A DNA stretch of 64,000 bases. Source: Parabacteroides sp. PFB2-10. GTDB taxonomy: Bacteria > Bacteroidota > Bacteroidia > Bacteroidales > Tannerellaceae. Under the pieces are notes generated by a model, which was not told where the DNA came from, ran no database searches, and worked only from the letters and a program-made list of their open reading frames with translations. This document shows, piece after piece, positions 34,699 to 42,514 of this stretch. The stretch lies in contig NZ_JARXWI010000014.1 of assembly GCF_029893085.1 (NCBI RefSeq), positions 1-64,000 of the forward strand, in the 5' to 3' direction. Position numbers and translations under genes: made by a program. Position 1 is the stretch's first letter. Each line of letters starts with the position of its first letter.

Positions 34699-34817
34699 TG
34701 CACTTTCGCTAAGCGATTGGTAATTGCTTTACGCTGTCGCTAAGCGATTGGTAATTGCTTTACACTGTCGCTAAGCGATTGGTAATTGCTTTACACTGTC
34801 GCTAAGCGATCTTCGAT
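34699..34817. repeat. 31-bp tandem repeat array
   Basis: Nearly four units with 31-nt period: TGCTTTAC(A/G)CTGTCGCTAA then GCGATTGGTAAT. Unit starts are 34699 (shortened), 34725, 34756 and 34787. Each contains an imperfect palindrome GCTT...AAGC. Single copies occur at 9098-9120, 9533-9564 and 15128-15150, with partial ones near 218 and 4382. Confidence 0.9.
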
Positions 34818-34839
34818 TGCCAAAATTTTAAAATCATAC

Positions 34840-34947
34840 GGAGAATTCTATCGTCGATGCGCCTCGACAGTACTGTCGAAGCGCATGGACAGTACTGTCG
34901 AAGGGCATGGTCAGTACTGTCGAGGCGCATCGACGATAGAATTCTCC
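34840..34947. repeat. CAGTACTG palindrome array, complete copy
   Basis: Outer arms GGAGAATTCTATCGTCGATG and its reverse complement enclose three ~22-nt units, each centred on CAGTACTG (GACAGTACTGTCGAAGCGCA and variants). The whole element is close to a perfect palindrome of palindromes. A second copy is at 47701-47801 and a truncated one at 88-105. Confidence 0.88.
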
Positions 34948-35046
34948 ATACAGTGTGACTATTTCATCCGTTTGGGGCAGAAATTATAAAATGTAAATAA
35001 ATACTTTATATATTTGTATTAGCTAAAAAAGAAAACACCTGTCTAA

Positions 35047-36495
35047 ATGGAAGATACACCTCGCAAACTACCTTCACCATGGCTTTCTGCCATTCCCCTG
35101 ATGGTGTTGATAATCCTCCTTTACTTCACAATTTCCCTATTCGGCAGCGACTCTCTGGGAGGAGCGAGCCAGATTGTTTTACTGATTGCCGCGGCTATCT
35201 GCGCTTGTCTGGCTATTGCTTTTTGTGGGGTTAAGTGGAAAGAGATCGAAAAGGCGATCAGCCGGAATATCCTGGGGGTATCGATTGCGATCCTGATCCT
35301 GTTATTGATCGGTGCCCTGGCGGGAAGCTGGATGATAAGCGGGGTGGTGCCGACACTGATCTACTACGGGATGAAAATACTTCATCCGAATTTCTTCCTG
35401 GTCTCCAGTTGTGTGATATGCGCGATTGTTTCGATTATGACGGGCAGCTCCTGGACAACCATTGCCACCATCGGCATCGCCCTGATGGGCATTGGCGAGG
35501 CACAGGGCTTTTCGGCCGGATGGACCGCCGGTGCAATTATTTCGGGCGCCTATTTTGGCGATAAGATGTCGCCCCTGTCGGATACCACCGTCTTGGCATC
35601 AACCGTGAGCGATGTGCCGCTGTTTACGCATATCCGCTATATGCTCTACACGACCATTCCTACCTTATTAATTACGTTAGTGATATTCACCATCGCTGGT
35701 TTCAGTCATACGGGGAGCGATACGAATCAGGTGATGGAGTTCTCCTCGATTCTTTCCGAACGGTTCAATATCTCTTTGTGGCTGATGATTGTGCCGGTGG
35801 TGACGGGCATATTGATTGCCCGCAAGGCTCCTCCATTGGTTACACTCTTTCTGTCAGCCCTGTTGGCCGCCCTTTTGGCATTGTTCTTCCAACCGCATCT
35901 TCTGCAGGAGATAGCCGGAACGGAGGGCGAAAACATACATATGGGTTTCAAGGGTATGCTGATGAGCCTGTATGGAAGTACGCAGATCGAGATGGGGCAT
36001 GAAACACTCAACCGTTTGGTCTCCACCCGCGGCATGGGCGGCATGCTCGATACGATCTGGTTGATTCTGAGTGCGATGTGCTTTGGTGGTGCCATGACGG
36101 CTTCGGGCATGCTGGAAAGCCTGACGAATGAGTTGAAACGCTTTGTAAAAGGACGTACCAGCTTAGTGACCTCTACGGTGGGTTCAGGCCTCTTATTGAA
36201 TATATGCACCGCCGATCAATATATTTCTATCATCCTGACGGGCAATATGTTCAAAGATATGTATCATAAGATGGGATTCGAATCGCGCCTGTTGAGCCGG
36301 ACGACGGAGGATGCGGTAACCGTTACTTCGGCCTTGATCCCGTGGAACACCTGCGGCATGACGCAGGCAACCGTACTGGGTGTCTCCACCTTTACCTATC
36401 TGCCCTACTGCTTCTTCAACCTGATCAGTCCTGTTATGAGTATCCTTGTTGCCGCCATCGGCTATAAAATAAAACGAATCCATGAAAAAGATTAA
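35047..36495 (+). CDS. nhaC: NhaC-family Na+/H+ antiporter
   Basis: 482 residues with about eleven membrane helices. The family core is IYYGMKILHPNFFLVSSCVI, TGSSWTTIATIGIALMGIG, AGAIISGAYFGDKMSPLSDT and ALIPWNTCGMTQATVLGVST. It exchanges Na+ for H+ at the inner membrane; other members exchange malate for lactate. It overlaps the next gene by 14 nt, so they form an operon. Confidence 0.88.
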   Translation: MEDTPRKLPSPWLSAIPLMVLIILLYFTISLFGSDSLGGASQIVLLIAAAICACLAIAFCGVKWKEIEKAISRNILGVSIAILILLLIGALAGSWMISGVVPTLIYYGMKILHPNFFLVSSCVICAIVSIMTGSSWTTIATIGIALMGIGEAQGFSAGWTAGAIISGAYFGDKMSPLSDTTVLASTVSDVPLFTHIRYMLYTTIPTLLITLVIFTIAGFSHTGSDTNQVMEFSSILSERFNISLWLMIVPVVTGILIARKAPPLVTLFLSALLAALLALFFQPHLLQEIAGTEGENIHMGFKGMLMSLYGSTQIEMGHETLNRLVSTRGMGGMLDTIWLILSAMCFGGAMTASGMLESLTNELKRFVKGRTSLVTSTVGSGLLLNICTADQYISIILTGNMFKDMYHKMGFESRLLSRTTEDAVTVTSALIPWNTCGMTQATVLGVSTFTYLPYCFFNLISPVMSILVAAIGYKIKRIHEKD

Positions 36496-37675
36496 AGTCT
36501 CCCTTTTAGGCAAGGTAGTGATTGCCATTGTTTCCGGTATGATTTTCGGTCAGTTCTTTCCGGATTGGCTGGCGCGTATCTTTGTGACGTTTAATTCATT
36601 GTTCGGCAATTTTCTGTCGTTTGCCATTCCGCTTATTATCCTGGGGCTGGTGGCTCCGGCTATTGGCGACCTGGGAAAAGGAGCGGGCAGACTGTTGGCT
36701 ATTACGGCATTGATTGCCTATGGCTCGACACTGTTTTCGGGCTTTTTTACCTATTTCAGCTGTTCGGCGGTGTTCCCCACGATTATTCCGGCGAATGTGG
36801 AACTGATTGCGTTGGATAATCCGGAAGATTTCATGCTGACGCCCTATTTCACGATCGCTATGCCCCCGTTGATGGAGGTGATGACGGCATTGATTCTCTC
36901 TTTCACCATCGGATTGGGGCTCTCCAATATTGCCGGATCGACCTTGCGCGAGGCGTTCAACGACTTCAAAGATATTGTGATCAAACTGATCGAGGTGGTT
37001 ATCGTGCCTCTGTTACCGCTTCATATCTTCGGTATATTCCTGAATATGACGGTGAGCGGGCAGGTGATGCATATTATCTCCATGTTTGTAAAGGTGATCT
37101 TAGTGATCTTTGTATTACATATTCTTCTGTTGATTATCCAGTTCCTGATCGCGGGAGGCGTCAGCGGGAAGAATCCTTTCCGCCTGCTTCGCACCATGTT
37201 GCCGGCTTACGCAACGGCTTTGGGCACCCAATCGTCGGCAGCCACCATCCCGGTCACGCTGAAACAGACACGCAAGAACGGTGTACGCGAGAGTATTGCC
37301 GTTTTCACCGTGCCTTTATGCGCCACGATCCACCTGGCGGGCAGCACCATGAAGATTGTTGCCTGCGCCATGGCCATCCTGATCATGGCGGGCGAACCGG
37401 TTTCGCTGATGAGCTTCAGCGGATTTATTATGATGCTGGGTATTGCCATGGTAGCGGCTCCGGGTGTGCCGGGTGGAGCCATTATGGCGGCTTTGGGATT
37501 ATTGCACAGCATGCTCGGCTTTAACGAAACACTGCAAGCCCTGATGATAGCCCTCTATATCGCCATGGATAGCTTTGGAACCGCTTGTAATGTGACGGGC
37601 GACGGCGCGATTGCCGTGGTGGTAGATAAGATTGCCGGAAACAACGCTCCTTCGTCTCCCTCGTCTCCAGCCTAA
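36482..37675 (+). CDS. SDF (DAACS) dicarboxylate/amino acid:cation symporter
   Basis: 397 residues. It shows the glutamate-transporter fold: repeated membrane helices, the serine-rich re-entrant loop ALGTQSSAATIPVTL, PLCATIHLAGSTMKI (the NMDGT-like region with an altered NMDG) and the second hairpin MVAAPGVPGGAIMAALGLL. It couples uptake of an organic anion or amino acid to Na+ or H+. Its overlap with nhaC suggests the antiporter supports the Na+ gradient it uses. Confidence 0.85.
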   Translation: MKKIKVSLLGKVVIAIVSGMIFGQFFPDWLARIFVTFNSLFGNFLSFAIPLIILGLVAPAIGDLGKGAGRLLAITALIAYGSTLFSGFFTYFSCSAVFPTIIPANVELIALDNPEDFMLTPYFTIAMPPLMEVMTALILSFTIGLGLSNIAGSTLREAFNDFKDIVIKLIEVVIVPLLPLHIFGIFLNMTVSGQVMHIISMFVKVILVIFVLHILLLIIQFLIAGGVSGKNPFRLLRTMLPAYATALGTQSSAATIPVTLKQTRKNGVRESIAVFTVPLCATIHLAGSTMKIVACAMAILIMAGEPVSLMSFSGFIMMLGIAMVAAPGVPGGAIMAALGLLHSMLGFNETLQALMIALYIAMDSFGTACNVTGDGAIAVVVDKIAGNNAPSSPSSPA

Positions 37676-37732
37676 AGTGTGATTGCAACCAAAACATCCT
37701 TTCTATTGTTATACATAGAAACAAGAAGAATT

Positions 37733-38176
37733 ATGAAACGAAAAAGTGTTTTTTTAGTAATGGCAGCCGCTTTGTTTGTGTTTACTCTGACCGGCTGTAA
37801 CAGTAAAAAGAAAGAGGCGGCTCCTGTTGAAGAGAAAAGCGCCGTAGTAGCTGATGTACACAATTCCAGAAACTCCTTAGACTATGAAGGCACCTATACG
37901 GGAACGATGCCTTGTGCGGATTGCTCCGGCATAGAGGTGGAGATTACCTTGACCGGTGATCAATATACACGAAAAAGGGTCTATCTGGGTAAGGAAGATA
38001 ATACCTTTGAAGACTCTGGTGCTTATCGCTGGAATGATTCCGGTAATATCATTATCCTGAACGACGACAGCAGGGATCAATATCAGGTAGGTGAAAACAG
38101 CTTGATCGCCCTCGACGAAAAAGGTGAACGCATCACCGGCGATCTGGCGGATCTCTATATCCTCCGGAAACAGTAA
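37733..38176 (+). CDS. NlpE-like lipoprotein
   Basis: 147 residues from the ATG at 37733, which gives MKRKSVFLVMAAALFVFTLT with the lipobox ending in Cys22 (LTGC). The domain YEGTYTGTMPCADCSGIEVE has the CxxC typical of the NlpE N-terminal domain (copper-stress and envelope-stress lipoprotein), followed by ITLTGDQYTRKRVYLGKED and the closing LADLYILRKQ. It could sense envelope or metal stress; its exact role here is unknown. The upstream in-frame start at 37679 was rejected because it hides the signal peptide. Confidence 0.85.
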   Translation: MKRKSVFLVMAAALFVFTLTGCNSKKKEAAPVEEKSAVVADVHNSRNSLDYEGTYTGTMPCADCSGIEVEITLTGDQYTRKRVYLGKEDNTFEDSGAYRWNDSGNIIILNDDSRDQYQVGENSLIALDEKGERITGDLADLYILRKQ

Positions 38177-38206
38177 TTTCAGACAAAAAATGGAGAAAAC
38201 AGGCTC

Positions 38207-39922
38207 TTACAGGTTTTTTCGGAAATCGGTAGGTGAGAGCCCTGTTACCTTTTTAAAGGCACGATAGAATGAAACCCGGTCGTTGAATCCGGAATCGAAG
38301 GCAATTTCTTCCATGGACATACGGCTGGCAGGGGGGTGATTTTTATCCGATTCCATCAGGAAGATGGCCTCTTTTACACGAAACTCATTGATAAAAAAGT
38401 TGAAGTTATTCCCGGTCGACCGATTGATCGCCTGGGAAAGAGTGGTGCGTTTAATGCTTAACAACTTGGAAATACTTCCCAAAGTGAGTGTAGGATCTTT
38501 ATATAATTCATCCTGAACGATTCGTTCCCGGGTAGCTTGAATGATATCCCGGTCGTTTTCCGTGGGTGGTTGTTGCTCGGTTGCTGATTCTTTTTCCTCC
38601 CTTATGGGTAGGGGGTGGTTGTAGGCGGCCCATTCCCGGCTTCTCTTCACCAACTCCTTGTAGGCGTGGCGGTTTTTATTATTCAACCGGATAATGAAGA
38701 CAAGAAGAAGAAGGAACAGAAGGCAGGCAGAAAACAATAAGAGATTGATTCTCCTGTAAAAAGTCTCTTTGACCTGTGCCAGGTAAAGCTCTTCTTCTTT
38801 CAACCGCGTATTGTGCTCGATCTGTCCGGCGATCACTTTCAAAGAACGCTCCGCGCTCTCAATCTCTTTTACCAGCCGCTTCTCCGTTTCCAGCGCCTCC
38901 AGCGCTTTCCGGGCATCTCCTTTATACTTATAGGCATAATACAATTGGCTGGCGGAATTACACATATCGCCCTTTTTATTTCTTTTTTCAGCAAAAGCGT
39001 ACGATTCTTCCGACGTAGCAATGGCCTCATCATAGCGGCCGGCACAGATATAATAGGAAGATAGAATATTCAGACCGATAGGGGTCTGATCCGGTATTTT
39101 CAAGCACTCTGTCACGCTGTATTCAATATGCTCCCACGCTTTGTCCAATTCCTTCAACGCACAATAATTCAACCCAAGCGCAGCGCGTGATATTTTAGCA
39201 TTCGGATCATAGCTCAACCCCTTTTTCAACAGCTCAGTACTATAAAGCAGGCTGTCGCGTTTCCCTTTACTCATAGGGAGATGCATATCTTTGTAGGCGT
39301 CGAATCCGGCGTAATAGACCTGAGATTGCCCAAAGCAGGAGATCGTTATCATGGCGGCATCGTTGAGAGAATGGGCGATCTCTTCCGATTTGCTGTAGTA
39401 TTCTTCGGAATTAACCCCTTCAACGGTGTTACTGCTTCGCGATGCCTCCCCGATAGCGTAATAAATACGGCATTTCTCCTTTTCAGTCATCGGGTATTGA
39501 GCTGCTTTCAGGAAATAGTCGAGCGACATATCTGCCAATCCCTGGCCGTAATACAGCCTGCCAACGTTATAGTAAGCCTGGTAAATAGCCGAAGAATCTC
39601 CCTTTTGGACCACTCCCTGCAAAAAATGATTAGCAAGGCCTAACCCTTCTTCATACTCGCCACTCAACATCGAACGGTTGACTAAGATATTGGTCAGCAT
39701 CATTTCTAATGCCAAATCGTGATTTTCATTGGCCTGTTTATTCTTTTCAAGAACAAGGGGGAGTAGAGAGTCCGGCAGAAGCTCGTTCTGGTAGATCCGG
39801 AATTCCTCCGGGTTGAACGCTTCGTGAGCCAGGCTGTTTTCTACTTTCTCTTTTTCACAAGCTGAAAAGAGGATACTCCATAGAAACAGGAATACGTATA
39901 TATGTTGTTTACGAGCAGGCAT
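38207..39922 (-). CDS. TPR-containing membrane AraC-family regulator
   Basis: 571 residues from the ATG at 39922 (MPARKQHIYVFLFLWSILFS, Cys within SACEKEK). A periplasmic TPR region follows (AIYQAYYNVGRLYYGQGLAD, LLKKGLSYDPNAKISRAALG, CAGRYDEAIATSEESYAFAE), then a membrane helix (INLLLFSACLLFLLLLVFII). The cytoplasmic end is a two-helix-turn-helix AraC domain (LTLGSISKLLSIKRTTLSQA, MEEIAFDSGFNDRVSFYRAF, VTGLSPTDFRKNL). Regulators of this form link an envelope signal to transcription in Bacteroidetes. The neighbouring NlpE-like gene, convergent by 30 nt, could be functionally linked, but nothing proves it. Confidence 0.85.
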   Translation of the reverse strand: MPARKQHIYVFLFLWSILFSACEKEKVENSLAHEAFNPEEFRIYQNELLPDSLLPLVLEKNKQANENHDLALEMMLTNILVNRSMLSGEYEEGLGLANHFLQGVVQKGDSSAIYQAYYNVGRLYYGQGLADMSLDYFLKAAQYPMTEKEKCRIYYAIGEASRSSNTVEGVNSEEYYSKSEEIAHSLNDAAMITISCFGQSQVYYAGFDAYKDMHLPMSKGKRDSLLYSTELLKKGLSYDPNAKISRAALGLNYCALKELDKAWEHIEYSVTECLKIPDQTPIGLNILSSYYICAGRYDEAIATSEESYAFAEKRNKKGDMCNSASQLYYAYKYKGDARKALEALETEKRLVKEIESAERSLKVIAGQIEHNTRLKEEELYLAQVKETFYRRINLLLFSACLLFLLLLVFIIRLNNKNRHAYKELVKRSREWAAYNHPLPIREEKESATEQQPPTENDRDIIQATRERIVQDELYKDPTLTLGSISKLLSIKRTTLSQAINRSTGNNFNFFINEFRVKEAIFLMESDKNHPPASRMSMEEIAFDSGFNDRVSFYRAFKKVTGLSPTDFRKNL

Positions 39923-40075
39923 CACTTTGTTAAGAGTAAATTGCAATTCAATTGGTCTACCATACAAAGATAAACGCTGAAATTGGATTTCTTTCACTTT
40001 TGAATCAAATTTTCTACTTTTGGTTCTTCAATAAACGTTTATAATAAATCGGCAAGCGGCCGGTAAACAATAATT

Positions 40076-40666
40076 ATGATAAAAGAAATAAGAACTGTCT
40101 GTGTCTATTGCGCGTCGAGTACTAAAATCGATCCGGTTTATTTTGAAGCGGCAGCCCGGTTGGGCGAGTTGTTGGGACGGCAGACGCTGCGTGTCGTGAA
40201 CGGAGCCGGCTCTATCGGCTTGATGCGGGCGGTATCCGACGCCACCTTGAAAGCCGGAGGCAGCGTGACCGGGGTGATCCCCCATTTTATGGTAAAGGAG
40301 AACTGGCATCACCCTCACCTGACGGAGATGATCGAGGTGGAGACCATGCACCAGCGCAAACAGACGATGGCCGACCTGTCGGATGCCGTTATTGCCCTGC
40401 CCGGAGGTTGCGGCACACTGGAAGAGCTCCTGGAGATCATCACCTGGAAGCAATTGGGGCTCTACCTGAATCCGATTGTGATCCTCAACACCAATCACTA
40501 TTTCGACCCCTTGATTGCTATGCTGCAACGCGCCGTCGACGAGCAATTTATGCGTCCGCAGCATCAAACGATGTGGGCGGTTGCCGAAACCCCGGAGGAG
40601 GCAGTAGACCTGATCTACTCCATGCCGTTATGGGATAAAGGACAACGAAAAATCGCCGCGATATAG
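40076..40666 (+). CDS. LOG-family nucleoside 5'-monophosphate phosphoribohydrolase
   Basis: 196 residues, TIGR00730 family Rossmann-like fold. It contains VVNGAGSIGLMRAVSDATL and the catalytic/nucleotide motif ALPGGCGTLEELLEIITWKQ (PGGxGTxxE). LOG-type enzymes release the base from cytokinin-like or ordinary nucleoside monophosphates; the bacterial role is often purine turnover. It is divergent from the AraC-type gene. Confidence 0.9.
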   Translation: MIKEIRTVCVYCASSTKIDPVYFEAAARLGELLGRQTLRVVNGAGSIGLMRAVSDATLKAGGSVTGVIPHFMVKENWHHPHLTEMIEVETMHQRKQTMADLSDAVIALPGGCGTLEELLEIITWKQLGLYLNPIVILNTNHYFDPLIAMLQRAVDEQFMRPQHQTMWAVAETPEEAVDLIYSMPLWDKGQRKIAAI

Positions 40667-40680
40667 TCCGGATAAACAGA

Positions 40681-40825
40681 ATTGTTAAAATGAAAGATTT
40701 TAAGCAAAATCGTCTTTTTGCTTACAAACCCATACGTTAAAAAATGTTTCTCCCGGGAGTTTGTCTCCAAAGTCCCGCCTTTTTGCGCGTAAACTCCCGC
40801 CGAAATTACAAATCGTAAGTTGGGG
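40681..40825. repeat. CTCCCGGGAG dispersed repeat, copy d (reversed)
   Basis: Reverse complement of copy a (13176-13320), with only scattered substitutions over ~145 bp. It begins ATTGTTAAAAT and ends ACAAATCGTAAGTTGGGG. Confidence 0.82.
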
Positions 40826-40940
40826 TTTGAGTGGAAAAAGAAGCATTTTAACTATTGTTAATATTTCGTATGCCTTCAGGGAGTTGTTCAACGATTGCCG
40901 TTGATCGAATTTAGGAAGATTGGAAGATACAGGGTATACC

Positions 40941-41191
40941 GAAATAAGTATCCAAAAGCTCCCCTTCTTAGAAAAGAAGGGGGTGGACCGCTGCTTGCAG
41001 CGGTGGGGTAGTTTGAATTCTTGATAAATGTTTTTCCTATTTCTTGATAGTTACAAATACACAAAACAGAACAAATGTGTGATTTTAATGCGTCAAACTT
41101 AATACATCAAACTACCCCACCATCGCAAGCGATGGTCCCCCCCTTCTTTTCTAAGAAGGGGAGCCAAGATAGTGCTTTCTACAAACCTTCA
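40941..41191. repeat. MITE-like palindromic element, copy 2
   Basis: Arms are the same as at 11782-12015, including both small hairpins (CCGCTGCTTGCAGCGG left, CCATCGCAAGCGATGG right). The core between the arms is longer and unlike copy 1. It stops just before the queA -33 element. Confidence 0.82.
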
Positions 41192-41203
41192 AATTCTTCC
41201 CGA

Positions 41204-41235
41204 TTTGAATATACCCTCACCTTTCCGTATCTTTG
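41204..41235 (+). promoter_or_regulatory. Consensus Bacteroidetes promoter of queA
   Basis: A perfect TTTG at 41204-41207, 20 nt of spacer and a perfect TATCTTTG at 41228-41235, 21 nt before the queA ATG. Confidence 0.8.
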
Positions 41236-41256
41236 CCCTCCTATTCTTATTGAATT

Positions 41257-42477
41257 ATGCTGTCAGATATTCAGGCTATACCTATTGATGCATACGATTA
41301 TCCGTTGCCGGATGAACGTATCGCTAAGTTCCCTTTAGCGAAAAGGGACGAGTCCAAACTGCTTCTTTTCAACGAGGGAAAGGTGGGAGAAACCGTTTTC
41401 AAAAACCTACCCGATTACCTGCCTCCCCAGTCGTTGTTGGTGTTTAATAATACCCGGGTGATACAGGCACGACTGCTTTTCCGGAAGGAAACGGGTGCCC
41501 GGGTGGAGGTGTTTTGCTTAGAGCCGGCCGAGCCGCGCGACTATGCGATGATTTTTCAGCAGCGGGAACGTTGTAGTTGGATATGCTTGGTAGGCAACCT
41601 GAAGAAATGGAAAGAGGGTTTATTGACGCGTGAGATCCTTATTGATGGTGAAAAGGTCATACTTACAGCCGAAAAGAAAGCGACGTATGGCGATACGCAC
41701 GAGATCGAGTTTGCCTGGGATCATCCCGATTGTACTTTCGCCGATCTGTTGGACGCAGCGGGTGTGTTGCCTATTCCTCCCTACCTGCACCGGGAAACCG
41801 AGGAGAGCGACCTGGATAGCTACCAAACGGTCTATTCGCGCATCAAAGGATCGGTGGCAGCGCCTACCGCGGGGCTTCATTTCACGCCCGAGGTATTGGC
41901 TGATCTCGACCGGAAAGGCTTCGGACGCGAAGAGTTGACCCTGCATGTCGGAGCCGGTACCTTCCGACCGGTGAAGAGCGAAACGATTGCCGATCACGAG
42001 ATGCATACGGAGTTTATCTCCGTTCCCCGCACAGCCATCGAACATATTAAACAAAACATCGGACATGTCATTGCCGTCGGCACTACCTCCGTCCGGACAT
42101 TGGAGAGCCTCTATTACATCGGCACGAAATTGGCCGCTACGCCGGATGCCGACGCGGATTCGCTGGTGGTCGATCAATGGATGCCCTACCGCGAGGAGGC
42201 CAACCGGTTGACAACCGAGGAGGCGTTGCAATATGTCTTGGATTACCTGGATCGGACAGGAAGCGACCGCTTGATCACCGCCACGCAGATCATGATTGCT
42301 CCGGGCTATCAGTTTCATGTCGTACGTGGGATCATCACCAATTTTCACCAGCCTAAGAGCACGCTCCTGTTGCTTATCTCCGCTTTTGTGGGGGGCGATT
42401 GGAAAAGCATCTATGACTATGCGCTTGAAAAGGATTTCCGTTTTCTGAGTTACGGTGATAGTTCTTTACTCTTATAA
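41257..42477 (+). CDS. queA: S-adenosylmethionine:tRNA ribosyltransferase-isomerase
   Basis: 406 residues. QueA transfers the ribosyl part of SAM to preQ1 in tRNA, giving epoxyqueuosine. Family landmarks: YPLPDERIAKFPLAKRDESK, LPPQSLLVFNNTRVIQARL, GSVAAPTAGLHFTPEVLADL, LTLHVGAGTFRPVKSETIAD, VIAVGTTSVRTLESL and GIITNFHQPKSTLLLLISAF. Length is a little above the usual ~345-360 because of an insert near 285-340 (LAATPDADADSLVVDQWMPY). Confidence 0.95.
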   Translation: MLSDIQAIPIDAYDYPLPDERIAKFPLAKRDESKLLLFNEGKVGETVFKNLPDYLPPQSLLVFNNTRVIQARLLFRKETGARVEVFCLEPAEPRDYAMIFQQRERCSWICLVGNLKKWKEGLLTREILIDGEKVILTAEKKATYGDTHEIEFAWDHPDCTFADLLDAAGVLPIPPYLHRETEESDLDSYQTVYSRIKGSVAAPTAGLHFTPEVLADLDRKGFGREELTLHVGAGTFRPVKSETIADHEMHTEFISVPRTAIEHIKQNIGHVIAVGTTSVRTLESLYYIGTKLAATPDADADSLVVDQWMPYREEANRLTTEEALQYVLDYLDRTGSDRLITATQIMIAPGYQFHVVRGIITNFHQPKSTLLLLISAFVGGDWKSIYDYALEKDFRFLSYGDSSLLL

Positions 42478-42514
42478 TAAGGCAATAAGCAATCATTTCC
42501 TGCGTTAATTAGTC

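Larger units (their letters stand above)
34464..35046. other. Repeat-filled gap between eCIS operon and nhaC
   Basis: No gene. It contains the tentative eCIS promoter, the 31-bp tandem array (34699-34817) and the CAGTACTG palindrome array (34840-34947). The last 60 nt before nhaC are AT-rich. Confidence 0.7.
40667..41256. other. Repeat-filled gap before queA
   Basis: No gene. It is composed of CTCCCGGGAG repeat copy d (40681-40825), MITE-like copy 2 (40941-41191) and the queA promoter (41204-41235). Confidence 0.75.

Noticed and set aside
34840-34947. CRISPR array
   Set aside because: The 22-nt units are near-identical palindromes without unique spacers, and no cas genes are present.
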